The position numbers and the translations under genes are program-made. Shown in pieces: positions 1 to 12,160 of a stretch of 64,000 bases of DNA. This DNA is from Zanthoxylum bungeanum (taxonomy: Eukaryota; Streptophyta; Magnoliopsida; Sapindales; Rutaceae). The stretch spans positions 42,468 through 106,467 of the forward strand of contig SKCR01026742.1 in assembly GCA_019454045.1 (NCBI GenBank), given 5' to 3'. Position 1 is the stretch's first letter. Each line of letters begins with the position of its first letter. The notes below the pieces were generated by a model. It saw only the letters and a program-made list of their open reading frames with translations. It did no database searches and was not told the DNA's origin.

Positions 1-2640
1 GCTTTATGAGATTTTATCACATAAGCATAAGATGTTTGTTCTTTATGGTAAAGGATGGTCTGATACGAGATCACGCCATATATCCTTATCCATTTAATGA
101 ATATTGTGATTAAATATCATTTAACCAATGATCGGCATTGGACCACAAGATTTATTAGACTAATACATTCGATGTATGTAGTTTAATGAATTGGAAATTA
201 CCTTAGATAGTTTTCTTTACACCGTAACTTAGTTAATGAATTGTCATGACTTAGTTGCATGTTTCTAAAAGAATATATATTGAACGTCTTGAATGGTTCG
301 AGAACTTTCAATATGTTATGATGAAACGCGAATAGAATATTTTGAATGGTTCAAAGTTATTCTATTTGAAGTGTTGAAAACTATAAAATTCATTGTGGGT
401 CTTTGAATTGTTCAAAGATGTTTGATATGATCAAACATGTGAATTTAAGGCAATTAGTTCTAAAGTTATTTAATGAATAAGATTCTTACTCAATATTAAA
501 CTTCCACGATTCCATCTTGATGGAACTGGTCAGTGAGAGTAATTGAATCTTATATGATTTGATTCATTGATATTGAGTGTTGCCGAATTTTTTTTTCAAT
601 ACTCTTGGGGTTATGCTATAGTAATGCTAATTCATCTCTTTAATTAAGGTTTCATTAGTTTCTACAATTATATATATGATGTGTATAAGTAGAAATTTGG
701 ATCTTAAAAGGTTTGAGATTTGAAAATTTCTTTTGTATAATTGTTATATAATTGAAAGTACTTGCGCCTCAGAGGTACAAGTAAAAGTTTATCATTTATT
801 CTATTTAATAGAATATTGTATTCTATTTAATAGAATATATTTTCTACGACCCAAGCAATAAAATAGTTTTATTACTTGGTCGTTGACATTGGATGTTGAC
901 GACTGTAGAAAAGACTTGACTTATTGAAGTCAAATGTGAGAATAATAAACTGTAATGGAACTAGATAATTAATAAGATGAAAAGACCTTTAGACATCTTC
1001 CGTATAAGTTCAATAGGATGCCAGAATCATTTACAAAGTATTTGATACTTAATGATTCTGTTGTTTTCTTATCGAAGAAAATTATCCTATAACTTATAGT
1101 GGAAGCGATATTTGATATCGATTTCGGTAGTTAGCATTGAATCATAGGTCTAAGATTGTTCATAGCTTACTACGATCAAGTTTTGAACTTGATTAAGCTT
1201 TTGTTATGAATAGTTCATAAAATATGCAAATTGTTGCGCAACAAAAGCAAAGTGAGCTCGATAAAGGTTTGACCTTTATAGTATGACAGTGAGAAAAGTT
1301 ATACTCAGTGATCTATTGTAGATTCTGAGAAAACTTCTCTCAAGTCGCACTAATTGAACAATTAAAATCTGTTGGTTAATGTTAATATTAAACTATGTAT
1401 TTTGGCTAAAGAATGCAAAGTGGTGTTCTTGAGTAACTTCTTCGAATGAGAGATCCGTCGTGATTACTTTGTTTGAAGAGTTCATTCTAGAATGGCCATA
1501 GAATTTGTATTCTTCTAAGATCACAGTTTGATATACTAGCTTATGAAGCCAATTGTAGACTCAGATAAGCTTTCCCAAAATTCTGTGTTCTCTAATTTTG
1601 ATACAGTTAGATTGTCTGATTTTATCAAAACATAGAGAATACATATTTGTCAGTAGGGTCAGTGGGAGCGTACAAATTTCTTTCTAGCATTGTATATATC
1701 ATAAGTTTTCTTTTCTCCGTGGAAGCAGTGGAAATAGTCTATGTTATATTTGATATAAAGTTTCATATATGATATAAAACTAAGAGACTTGTGAGATACT
1801 CCCATTAGTCGCGTATTAGATATGATCTAATAAAAGACACAGTAAGACTATCTGTATGACAGTTAGTATAACTGTTTGACAGTTAACGTGTCTTTTATAT
1901 ATATAGTATTCATCTTTCGTAAATGATGATTCTTTTTGTCGAAAGTGGTGTTGATTAGAATGTCTAGTTAATGTTATGCATCATAAGATGATGGCGTGAT
2001 GAATACTATATTATGTGCGATTAAAGATATCAATTTAATCGTAATTGTTATGAGTTATTTTGATATGATGCAGACCATATGATGGGTCTTGAAACATGTT
2101 CTTTGTGATCTTTAAGATATTAAGAACGAGTTTCTTATTCCTGGAGAATTTAGTCTGCAACCATAAGGTCATATTAGTTTGATCCTAATTATGACATTAG
2201 ATGGTCTATGTCATATAAAGTCAGAAAAGATGCAGTGGGAGTGTCACCGTTGATTCTACTAAATTAGTGGAATCAGTTGCAACTTATGAAGTATTGACTT
2301 ATGAAGTTGCATAGTGACCCTATAGATTAGAAGTTTTCATCTTAGTGTAGTGTTTGCGGTTGTCTCATAGTATTTGGATTTGATCTCTAAATACATAGAC
2401 AACTCAGTAGCTATAACACAATACTGATATAGTTTCTGAGTCATATTGATGTGGAATTTGGATTCTGCAAAATATGAATGATGTTGGCTAAGGAAAACAG
2501 TTGGGTTTGTTGGACAGACTCGATTTGTTAAGCATGCTTACTTGTTGTTGCCTACCTTTTGAGTGCAAGGTGAGCTCTTAAGGGCCATGAGTATGCGATA
2601 TACATTGAGATGTGTATAGGATACCGTGGATTGGCACTAG
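1..2640 (+). pseudogene. degraded Copia pol remnant (RT to RNase H region)
   Basis: No open frame of useful length survives. Relationship to Copia pol is shown by short matches to the better preserved C1 element: the stretch near 1104 (GGAAGCGATATTTGATATCG) resembles the C1 stretch at 23544, and TCAGTGGGAGC near 1650 followed by TTGTATATAT resembles the C1 segment just before its YVDD motif. Bases from about 1085 to 2656 reappear inverted at 51174-52700, which confirms they belong to one element family. The sequence is heavily decayed and non-functional. Confidence 0.65.
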
Positions 2641-2641
2641 A

Positions 2642-2656
2642 GCAAGTGGGAGAAAT
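2642..2656 (+). other. polypurine tract of C3
   Basis: GCAAGTGGGAGAAAT lies directly before the LTR start TGTTAGGG, the normal place for the plus-strand primer in Copia elements. The inverted copy is at 51174-51188. Confidence 0.75.
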
Positions 2657-5190
2657 TGTTAGGGTTGGTGCTCGGAGTGCCAATCCGGATCGTATTTATG
2701 TCCGATTCAAGAATACGAGCAATTCTATTTTCCATAATATTACTAATTTAATGGTAGCACCATTGTCTTTTATATACTTATTCGATCTAATTACGATTAG
2801 ATATCTGATTATGATTAGATTGAAACTAAATCTGGTTTAGTGATACATGTATATTAGACAAAGACCCTATGTTTTACAATATAATGCACAGTTACAACGT
2901 AGTTTGTAATTGACATTGGGAAGCGCACTATAAGATGTATATCCTTAAATAAAGTTCCTGGTCAAGATTTACTAACACGGGTTGGTTAGTAAAATCCGTT
3001 GAGACCAGTACATGTCGTATATCGTGACTTGGTCCGATGGTTTATCCCAATGAACCATGAATCTCGGGAGACTCGTATAAACATGTAGGTGTTTATTTGA
3101 TAAGACACTGAACGACTCACTAAGGATTTCCTAATAGATGGTACACCAACATCAATAGGAATCTTCTCGATTTGAGCAAGCATAGTTGTCCTTCGACTTG
3201 AGATACCACAGTGGGATATATGAGTTATCCTCCACACTTTGATGGCAATCACGTCACCGATCTATTCATGATCAGACCTCCGCCTGTTCGTTGGGTGTGG
3301 ACTGATGCTCATGATATCCAGTGCGTATCAAGATAAGATCCGCCAGTCCTATGTACATGGCATAAGCATTCTCACGTGTTTACGATCTAGTAAATCAATG
3401 GTCATGGTATAACTTCGGAAATCAGTTCTGAGTGTTATTTTAGATCGTAAATTGAAAGTCGACTATATTATACCGAACGGATTTGACGTTCTCATCTATA
3501 TCCCATGTATAATATGGATAGCCTATGACGGATGGATTATACGTATGCAATGACTTCGGCTTGCATAGTTTAGCGAGATTATATGTGGTCGTCATAATTC
3601 ATGAGTGGGTGAATTATGGTTACGAAATTGGATTTCATGACTGATAAACCTAAACTTAGAGAGTCCCACAATATGAAGTGTACTCGTTGAGCGCTTGGGC
3701 AACGCGATATAAATAATACAGATTATTCATAATACTTCATCGGATTAAGTGAGTTAATTGGAGCTGTTTAATCAATTAAACGATAACACATGCATATGGA
3801 CAATTTTAGTCAATTGTAATTAATGTGTATTTGTATTTGATACATAATACGATTAGATACACATTAATTAATCGTCAAATGAGATTTTGACACTTGCCAT
3901 AAATATATGTATTTGTTATTTATTGTAATTAAAAATATATATATATAATAATAATTATATTAATTGATTATTTGAATATTTAATTGTTAAATATTTAAAT
4001 GATTAATTAATAAACTTTTTCATAATTGTTATTAAATTTGTCCAATTATTATTGGTTTATATGACATGAATTTATTAAGCTAAATTTGTCCAAATTTGAT
4101 TTGCCAAGATTAAAGCTTATTTTGATTTAATTGATTTAAATCAATAAATGGATAATTGCCCTTGAAAGTCGGTCATAAGGTTTTTATGTTAAAAAAATTG
4201 TTTCCTCTTCATCTTAACCCATTGATGGCCGATCCACCTCCAAAAGAAAAGCTCTAAGATTGGTTTCAAGAAATCATGAAGAAAAGGAAGAGAAAAATCA
4301 AGAAAAAGCTTAGGAAAAATTAAAGATTAAAGGTAATCTTCAATCCCCTTAAGCTTGAAAACTTGTTTCATGTTCTTGATTTTTCTAGTTTGATTCTAGA
4401 GTTTTCTTTCTTTTATAAATTTGGGGCTTTTGTTGTTGTATGGTGAATTGGAAGTGTTTAAGCATGTGTAAATGTATATTGAACTAGATTATAGTAATTT
4501 GAGTTCAATTGTTGTTGGACAACCTTGTTACCATTCTAGAGTGTGATAGCCACTCTTATTATGCCTAGAATTGTTTTAGAGTTCTTCATGTGTGGTGACT
4601 TTGAATTGGTGTTTGATTAATTAGATTAATCTTGAAAGATTTGGATTTAAGCATGAAAAATGGTTATTATTGCTTTCGGTTCGGATCCGATTATTCTGGG
4701 CATTTGGTGATGATAATTATGTTTTGATTAATGTGTTGGATGTGTTTTGGGAGTTGGAACAATTGCCGGAAAGTATTTCGGAGTTTAAATAAGCGAAAAA
4801 CAATGAAAAACGGCGTTACCGGGTGACTTTTGAGCCAACCGGGTGACGGTTGTCCAAACAGTGAATTTGCCACTGTTCGGGCAGCCCATGAACTGCCCTA
4901 ATATTATTGGGGCTGACCTGGGCAGTCCCTATAAGTGTTGGGTGGTCGGTTCGGTCAAAAACGTGTTTTGCGTCATTTTACGGAAAAAAAAAAGTTTTTC
5001 GTAAAAGTTTCGCGACGTTTCATATATATTTATGTCGTTATTTGATATCGAATAAATGAGTTTAGGTGAAATATGAATAAATTATTCATATTATATATTG
5101 AATAATTTATTCGGTAGTTTGAAAAAATTTTAAAATTACAATTTCGCCCGAACCGCGCTTCCGCTTTGCCCATCGCCCAAAACCCCAACA
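2657..5190 (+). repeat. 3' LTR of C3 (2534 bp)
   Basis: The LTR starts TGTTAGGGTTGGTGC and ends ACCCCAACA, and the two inverted copies further right have the same ends. It is unusually long for a Copia LTR. Its first ~900 bp contain modules also found in the C1 LTR (GTGCCAATCCG near the start, CGTTGGGTGTGGAC about 640 bp in). Short ORFs inside it on either strand are not genes. A (TA)7 run follows at 5191-5204. Confidence 0.85.
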
Positions 5191-5204
5191 TATATATATA
5201 TATA

Positions 5205-5390
5205 AACTTATAAAGAAGAAAACACCATATAAACAAATATATAAAGCATTATCCCTCCTTTTGTTATGAAATAACAATGGATAAAAAGAATAAACACAAC
5301 CTACTGCACACAGAAAATCATTATTGTAACTAGAATAGCGTACGTAATATTCTCCCCTCAATAATAGCACATCTTAGTTCGGGCAAAGAA
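5205..5390. other. spacer, no feature seen
   Basis: AT-rich sequence between the C3 LTR and a transposon remnant. I see no gene signal. Confidence 0.4.
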
Positions 5391-5790
5391 AACATGGGAA
5401 GAAGAGCAAATTATACTATCTTAAATCCAGATGCACCCCTTTCTAGGTAGGGCATACATTATGCTGTTTCCAAACTGGTCTGTCATTATCTCATCTTCGT
5501 TCCTCGGGTCAAGTATCCGAGACAAATTATACTCTCTTAAATCCAGACTTCACTATGGTCGGGTCATACACCCTATACAGTTGATACTTCTTCGGGTCGG
5601 ATCAAGCCGGACAAATTCTCAGAGCACCCCAAAAAACTTTTTCAATGTACTCGGGTCGGGTACCATCATCATTTGCCTCTCCTCAGAATCTTCCCTTAAG
5701 GAGAACACTTCATCACGCGCCATGGTCGGGTCATTCCTTCAAATTTTCTCTTACTTTTGGGTCCCTGAGCCTTTTTATCCATTTCATTGG
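5391..5790 (+). mobile_element. transposon-gene remnant with repeated CGGGTC motifs
   Basis: This stretch has an open frame of 123 codons (5431-5802, + strand) but is recognisable mainly by homology inside the window. Its part from about 5541 to 5740 matches the reverse complement of about 62525-62720, including AGAGCACCC, CTCGGGTCGGGTACCATCATC versus GTCGGATCGGGTGCCACCATC, GGAGAAC and ATGGTCGGGTCAT. The 62.5-kb copy lies next to a Transposase_28-like fragment, so both probably derive from the same transposon-borne gene family. The protein itself is not recognised. Functional coding is unlikely. Confidence 0.5.
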
Positions 5791-6100
5791 GTAGCACTAT
5801 AATATCCCTCAACCTCGCTCGAGACAAAAACTTGCAAAAAACCACGATCAACAAGTATATTTGATAAAACTTAACAAGAATCTTGAATCAATCGGTGAGT
5901 ATGAAAATTTAATTCATATCCGATCTTAACATATCGGATCTCATACAAATATTTTACCTCGTATCCAACCCATCCAATGTTAGATTTTGCGTTTTTACAT
6001 GAAGCCAAAAATATATTAATTTTTTATTAAAAACCCACCCCAAATGTAATTTCTAATTAAACCCAAGGGCTATTTATTTTTCTTCCGCTATTAAAAGTTA
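5791..6100. other. upstream region of the MORF8-like gene
   Basis: AT-rich upstream sequence. No convincing TATA box was found; the nearest TA-rich stretch is TATTTATTTTTC at about 6071. Confidence 0.4.
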
Positions 6101-6121
6101 AAACCCTACCAATAAACCCTA
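6101..6121 (+). promoter_or_regulatory. two telo-box-like motifs upstream of the MORF8-like gene
   Basis: AAACCCTA occurs twice (6101-6108 and 6114-6121), 56-76 bp before the start codon. Telo-box motifs of this kind are common close to transcription starts of plant genes for translation and organelle biogenesis. That a factor binds here is inference. Confidence 0.45.
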
Positions 6122-6176
6122 TCAACTAATTTTGTTCATCTCTCACTCTGTTTCTCTCTTTCAGGGTTTAGCAGAA

Positions 6177-9100
6177 ATGGCGACCCGCTTAATCTCTCGT
6201 ACTTTCCTCTCGAATCTAACCACCACCAAAGCCATAGCATGCCTCTTGTCTCGCTCCTTCTCAACCAAGCACTCTTCCCCTTCTCTCTCCCTACTCTTTC
6301 TCAACCGCCTCCGCCCTTTATCCGCCGTCAACGTCGGCCGTTTTGGAGGCGTCGCGGGACCCACCGTCCGTGGGATGGCTACACGTGGCGCGACTTCTTC
6401 GCTCAATGACAATAGCCCTAACTGGTCAAACCGGCCGCCTAAAGAAACGATTTTGCTTGATGGGTGTGATTTCGAGCACTGGCTCGTTGTTATGGAAAAG
6501 CCTGAAGGGGATCCCACTAGGGATGAGATTATCGATCGATATATCAAAACCCTAACCAGTGTTGTTGGCAGGTGAGACCGTAATTTTTTGATTGATTTTT
6601 ATTTTTTAACTTTTATTTTTGTTGCGTTGATAATTTTGTTTATTATTTCTTTTTATTTAGTGTAAAAAAAGTTGGAAGTATTTTATTTTATTGATGCTGT
6701 ATAGAAGTAATTTTACTAAATGATATTTTCTTGAATCTATTTATTTTTGTTTTCTTTTATGTTTATGTTATTATTATTATTGTTGTTGTTGATGGTGATG
6801 ATATTTTCTTGAATCTATTTATTTTTGTTTTCTTTTCTGTTTATGTTATTGGCCGGCAAAACAAACAGACCTTTAGTGTAACTTCTGTGATTTTTCTAAT
6901 ACATGAAGGTTTTGGTAGATAGAAAGGACAAGGTTTTGGTTAGATGTGTGTAAAGTTTGTCAGTTGGTGACAGCTAGTGACAGGGAAATGCACATGGAAA
7001 ATAAATTAGCTTTCTGAGGTTAGAATTTGTTATGATGAAGGTAGTTTCGTATCTCTGCATTGAGGATTTTTCTCGTGTTCGTTCTACATTTGACCTTCAC
7101 TGTTTGCATGTTTACATAATTATCAAGTTCAAACACTTGTTCTATATACTTGACTGGATATTGCCCGTGCCTCCGGCACGTTGTTACAGAATTTAGAGAG
7201 ATTAAGATTCTGTTATTTAATTTGTTTGTTAATTTTCAGAGATATTCTATCATGAAATGATTTTATTTTTTAATTAAATGATTTTATTCTTTAATTTATT
7301 TGGTAGTTTTCATTTTCCTTTAATAAATGATTTTATTCTAGTGTGTGTCCGTGCCTACGGCACAATGTTATAATTAAAATTTATATATAGATTAAGATTT
7401 TGTTATTTAATTTATTTATAATAAAATGATTTTATTTTTTAATTAAATGATTTGATTCTTTAATTTATTTGGTAGTTTTCATTTTCTATTAATAAATGAT
7501 TTTATTCTTTAATTTATTTGGTAGTTTTCATTTTCCATTTTTATAGAGATTCTATAATGAAATGACTTTTTATCAGCCGTTAGATTATAATGAAATAATC
7601 TGAGCCGCCAATTAAGCCATATAAAGATAGCCTTTAGCCTTTGGATGCATTATCTCTCTTAATCTTAACCATCTGTTACACTTTCTTTCCTCACACACCA
7701 TTGTGCTTTATAATATAGATATTGTTTCTTATGTATTTTTTTGGTAATCTTCTCACAGTGAGGAAGAAGCAAGGATGAAGATCTACTCTGTTTCAACTAG
7801 GTGCTACTTTGCATTTGGAGCTCTTGTAGATGAAGAAACTTCATACAAGCTCAAAGGTAGATATTTTATTTAATTTCTATTCTTTGCTTTGGCCTTTTGA
7901 AGAGGAAACTTTTGCATTTTTTTATTTTCTGCAGAGTTGCCTGGAGTTCGCTGGGTTCTTCCTGATTCATATTTGGATGTTAAGAACAAATCTTATGGAG
8001 GTAAGATTTGCATGCACTACGAGACAACCTTGTTCTTTTATTGTAAAGTTGAGATAGGATTATGAGGTTGCACTCAATTATGTTACTATAGTGTAAGGTA
8101 ACATTTGAGATTTTTTCCTGTATAGCGTTCAGGTGGTTTGTCATTAAATTTATTATCCCCTTCTTGAAGATTTATCTGTCAATGAAATCTCGTGATGATT
8201 TCAATTTCCTTTTTACTGTTTTATTACTATGGATGCAATAAAATCTTTTTTGTTTTTTCTGTCTTCACAATTATTCGAACTCTTTGTTACTTAAGGTGTG
8301 GTGTTGGGAATCTTGGGATAACCTCCACTGGAGTACTCCAAACTTGCTCAACTAATCTGAGGACAATATCTCAAATTGGATTACCTTCAAATTAGACCAT
8401 TTGTATAGGTTTTTTTTTTTTTTTTTTTTTTGTTTTCGTTTTTGTACATGCTTGTTCTTTGATTGAAATGGTAGCTTTTTAAAAAGTATTTGCTGGACAT
8501 TTTTGGTCGTAATCCATAAAAGCCTGGCTTTGTGTTGCCTGCTATTGAGTGAATAATGGTGCACTCCCTAATTTTTAACACCTTTAGTGATTTAGGTACT
8601 AGTTTTTGTGTTCTTATCAATTTAAAAACAAAGAATACTAGATTATCTGAGTCCAGCCTTGAAAATGTCGTAAACATTCTGGTGTTTAGGTCGATAATTC
8701 TTGTTGGCCATTATTTTATGTAATTGCATACCTCTTACCTGGAAGTTGGACCTTTTCTATTACTACTCTTTATTACTATGTGGTAGATTATTGTATGCTT
8801 TATACCTTTTGTTTCCCATTTGTCAGGGGAACCTTTCATTAATGGGCAAGCAGTTCCTTATGACCCAAAGTACCATGAGGAATGGATCAGGAACAATTCT
8901 CGTGCAAATGAGCGTAATAGGCGCAATGATAGGCCTCGCAACTTTGATAGATCAAGGAACTTTGAAAGGAGGGAGAACATGCAGAATCGGGGATTTCAGA
9001 ACCAGGGTATGCAGAACCCTGCCTCTAATACAAGCAACATGCCCCCTAACAACATGCCCCCCAACACCAATGTGCCACCTAACATGGGGAGGATGGGTGG

Positions 9101-9533
9101 ACGGCCACCAGCCAACAATTTTGGTGGACCACCTTCACCAGCCAATAACTTTGGTGGAGCGCAGCCGCCAGCCAACAACTATGGAGGAGCGCAGCCGCCA
9201 CCCAACAACTATGGAGCAGCGCAGCCGCCACCCAGCAGCTTTGGAGCAGCGCAGCCGCCACCCAGCAGCTTTGGAGCAGCGCAGCCGCCACCCAGCAGCT
9301 TTGGAGCAGCGCAGCCGCCACCCAACAACTTTGGAGGAGCGCAGCCGCCACCCAATAACTTTGGAGGAGCAGCGCAGCCGCCACCCAACAACTTTGGAGG
9401 AGCGCAGCCGCCACCCAATAACTTTGGAGGAGCAGCGCAGCCGCCACCCAATAACTATAGAGCGCAGCCGCCACCGGACTACAACACAGGCAACATGGGA
9501 GGCATGCCACAAAATGCAGGGTGGTCAGGTTGA
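6177..9533 (+). CDS. MORF8: multiple organellar RNA editing factor 8-like protein (MORF8/RIP1), four exons
   Basis: Coding exons read from splice sites: 6177-6571, 7759-7856, 7935-8000, 8827-9533, giving 421 residues and a TGA stop at 9531. All three introns are GT...AG and the reading phase is kept. MORF proteins bind PLS-type PPR proteins and are needed for C-to-U RNA editing in mitochondria and plastids. Residues 1 to about 35 ([13 protein letters not shown]...) are rich in R, S and T with no acidic residue, as in an organelle transit peptide. The MORF domain spans about residues 90-215, with the hallmarks [35 protein letters not shown] and [21 protein letters not shown], followed by the [14 protein letters not shown] block typical of MORF8. 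The C-terminus is a low-complexity tail of [15 protein letters not shown] repeats. ATG 6177 sits in a good context (gcagaaATGG) and begins the transit peptide. This is the only clearly intact host gene here. Confidence 0.95.
6722..6858 (+). repeat. 78-bp tandem duplication in intron 1 of the MORF8-like gene
   Basis: GATATTTTCTTGAATCTATT occurs at 6722 and again at 6800, and the next ~40 bp also match. A short TTA/TTG run separates the units. It is intronic, with no coding consequence. Confidence 0.75.
7157..7725. repeat. AT-rich interspersed repeat with two internal units, in intron 1
   Basis: Two similar units begin near 7164 (GCCCGTGCCTCCGGCACG) and 7348 (GTCCGTGCCTACGGCAC). Each is followed by TTAAGATT.TGTTATTTAATT and by ATGATTTTATTCTTTAATTT blocks ending GGTAGTTTTCATTTT. 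The GC-rich palindrome within AT-rich DNA and the CTTTATAATATAGAT-like edge suggest a non-autonomous transposon, but I could not find a clear TSD or terminal inverted repeat, so the class is unresolved. Confidence 0.5.
9109..9477 (+). repeat. in-frame minisatellite coding the MORF8-like tail
   Basis: About eleven units of 30 or 33 bp (core GCGCAGCCGCCACCCA) encode repeats of [10 protein letters not shown] or [10 protein letters not shown]. All unit lengths are multiples of three, so copy-number change alters the tail length without breaking the frame. The long ORFs seen on the other strand here are only shadows of this repeat. Confidence 0.9.
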
Positions 9534-10480
9534 AACCTTTACCTGGCTTGAAACATGCCCAGACGCATTCTATTGTACTCCATCCCCAGAGTTTGACATT
9601 TGGCATGTTGTAGATAAGTATGGATGAGGACCTGGGCCCTTGTATTAATGGTGTCAATGTTCAGTATTTTTGATGATTTAGGAAGTTCATTGATGTTATC
9701 TTCTGGCTCAGATGTTTGAGAACTGGTTTAATGTTTTGATCGAAGTACGACACAATTTCAAATAATAGTCAGTGTGCTTTTTCATACAATGCTTGAACCT
9801 TTTAGGTAGTTCCTAGTGGTATTGTTAGTGGTTTGTTTAATGTAGGTACATCATCAGTGATTTCTTGGTTGGACAAATGAAGAGGTTAGGATTTTCTTTT
9901 ATTTCTATATATACGTTACTCTTTAAACAGCAGGTAAGCTTCCTTGGCTCTTAACCAGCCAACAAAAGATGAAATAGTCACTTAAATTGTCCGATAATTT
10001 TTAGTTTTAAAAGATGCCAATGAACTGGTTAATCGAAGCGTATAAATATTATATACAAGAAAGGCTCCTGAAAATCATGTGTTTGATGTACAGCTTATTG
10101 CTGGAAAATTTTGTGCACCTGTTACTGTTACAATCCATAATCCCATTGATTGCATCATATTCCATTTTTTTTTATTTGGTTTTACGGCACCGTAAATATA
10201 TTTTTAACATCTTACCTCACAAAAAAATTGAATTTAGATGGCAAATATAATATGTTTGAAAACCAACTCGACTATGTTTTCAGTGACGACACCCTAAATG
10301 AATCAAGTGCCCGCAAGCATGTTTCTTCCCAGTAATGGAACTAACAGAAACATTAACAGAGTAGGAAATATGATTCAAAAGCTTATCCTTTTAACTATTT
10401 TGAGTGTAGACTTAAAAAGGCAAGAATCAGCCAAAATTATGTAACTGTTGTTATGCCATGACCCACTTAATTAAACTCTT
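9534..10480 (+). other. 3' UTR of the MORF8-like gene and spacer
   Basis: No gene seen. The transcript probably ends within the first few hundred bases, but there is no canonical AATAAA signal that fixes the end. The later part is AT-rich spacer. Confidence 0.4.
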
Positions 10481-10496
10481 GCAGTCACCAGTCTGT

Positions 10497-10504
10497 TATA
10501 AATA
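10497..10504 (+). promoter_or_regulatory. TATA box of the nsLTP pseudogene
   Basis: TATAAATA lies 84 bp upstream of the position of the lost start codon, a usual spacing for plant lipid-transfer-protein genes. The promoter core may therefore still be present although the gene is broken. Confidence 0.6.
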
Positions 10505-10580
10505 CCCCATATGAGCCTCCAATACAGTTCACCAAGGCAGAAATATAAGCTCAAAGTCTTCTAGTCTACTGTGTAATACA

Positions 10581-10905
10581 ATAGCAAAGGTGAAGAGTGT
10601 TGTCATACTGATCTTGGTCGTTGCCATGGTTCAGTTCACGGTGAAGCCTGGAGGAGCAGTCACTTGCGGTCAAGTTGATGCGCCTTTCTGCTGCGTGCTG
10701 TGACGGCGTCAAGAATCTAAAGACAATCACACCAACCACAGCAGATAGAAGAGCAGCTTGTGCTTGTGTCAAGGCAGCTGCTGCTGGATATCGAAGTATC
10801 AATGAAGATGCAGCCTCCTCCCTTCCTACAAAATGTGGAGTTGAAATGAATATTCCCATCTCAAGACTACCAACTGCACAAAATGAGTCCTTTCATTGCA
10901 TATGA
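10581..10905 (+). pseudogene. non-specific lipid-transfer protein (nsLTP type 1) pseudogene
   Basis: Family members are small secreted proteins with eight conserved cysteines that bind lipids in the apoplast. The first frame (10581-10703) reads a hydrophobic signal peptide (VVILILVVAM) and the mature start AVTCGQVD, then meets a TGA at 10701. The rest is in a second frame (10675-10905): ACCDGVKNL, TTADRRAACACVKAAA and NEDAASSLPTKCGV are hallmark nsLTP blocks. Three defects are visible. The expected start codon is ATA at 10581. About 20 residues between the first and third cysteine region are missing, with a frame change. The C-terminal end (SRLPTAQNE) has lost the usual TxDC ending. I see no intact paralogue in the window. 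Confidence 0.85.
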
Positions 10906-12160
10906 AAACTTTCATCTTCAAGCTTAACTTTTTTTTTTTTTTTTCTGGTTCCTTGCAGCATTAACTAAGATGAAGAGTAGCTGGATGAGAAATAAAGTTA
11001 TGGCAATTGGAGATTTAATACATATGGTTATCAAGGTAAAAAATCATTGAGATGTTCTCCACATACCGGGTGCAGTACATCTGTCTAATAAATTTAACAT
11101 TTCTAATGCTAACACTGCATTTAGATCAAGTAAATATGCATCAAAAGAATTGCGAGTCAATGATTCACATTAAAGGTCCGAAAAGGAGCAAAGATAACAT
11201 CTGAACCAATTAAATACAGTTTTTTAGTTATGAGACCACTAAATAAATGTTCATGATCATAAGATAATTTTTAGTGATCATGGGACTACCATCAGTTTTT
11301 TCATACAGTGTTCAGACAAGAATCCCATAACTGGGATGATATTTAAATCGGCAAAAGTGTTTCCCATAATTTAAAATTTCAAGTTCTCAATTGTCCATCT
11401 TGACTAAAATTCAAGGGGATACAAATTTGGAAACCATTGCAATTTTGTAATCATATTATAATCACTTGCACACATCTTCTGTGGCATTACCAACTTTTAA
11501 AGTCTAGAGTTTCTTGCTACGAAATTTACGGGTTAAAGGGTTTAAGTCCAAACATAAAAATGATTATTATTAAATAAATAATATGCATTCAACAAGATTA
11601 TTATTTGTATTCATTTATTCAAACTCGAACCAGCTAATTTAGTCACTGTCAAGTGCCCAGATTGCCACTCAGCCACACTTAGGAATGGTAGAAATTGTAA
11701 ATTTTATTTTATTTTATTCAAATAATTCATTGCTAACCAATTATGCCTAAATAATACAGGAAATTTGAACTTCATGATTTTCACACTTTAATAAAACTTT
11801 CATAAGAGTGATTAGAATACATACCTTATGCCATAACTTTTCTATTAGATCAAAATCCTTTGTTGAATGATGAATTTGGTTTCTCTTTCTTAACCTTTCT
11901 TTTATATAATTAATAACCCTCAATCATGCGAGATAAAAAAAATTATAGGTTATATTTCTTTTATAGGTAGAGAGATGATCAACCTCTATTAACTATAAAC
12001 ACACGTTATTTAATTGTGTGTCAACTAAAACACTTCCATGAGAACACATATATACTATCAACGTGTGCGAAGATAATATGATACTAACCCACTTTACTTT
12101 GGTTCCAATCCCATTAAAGGATAACTAAGAGGACACAAAATATTAAGAGGCATTGGAATT
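10906..12160. other. AT-rich intergenic sequence
   Basis: No gene, RNA gene or clear transposon boundary seen. A T17 run begins near 10929. The longest ORFs are short and composition-driven. Confidence 0.4.

Larger units (their letters stand above)
1..5190 (+). mobile_element. Copia-type LTR retrotransposon C3, 3' part (cut by window edge)
   Basis: The window opens inside this element. A degraded pol region (1-2640) leads to a purine tract and a complete 3' LTR (2657-5190). The assignment rests on RT-like remnants, the AGTGGGAG-type polypurine tract and LTR ends TGTTAGGG...CCCCAACA. Two further LTR copies of the same family lie on the minus strand at 48638-51173 and 53924-56445. The 5' LTR is outside the window, so the TSD cannot be checked. 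Confidence 0.8.

Noticed and set aside
2610..2840. 76-codon + strand ORF
   Set aside because: Crosses the polypurine tract into the C3 LTR; only a chance open frame.
9079..9657. Long ORFs on the minus strand (up to 192 codons) opposite the MORF8-like tail
   Set aside because: They are frame shadows of a repeat whose unit length is a multiple of three; the + strand frame has clear MORF homology and splice sites.
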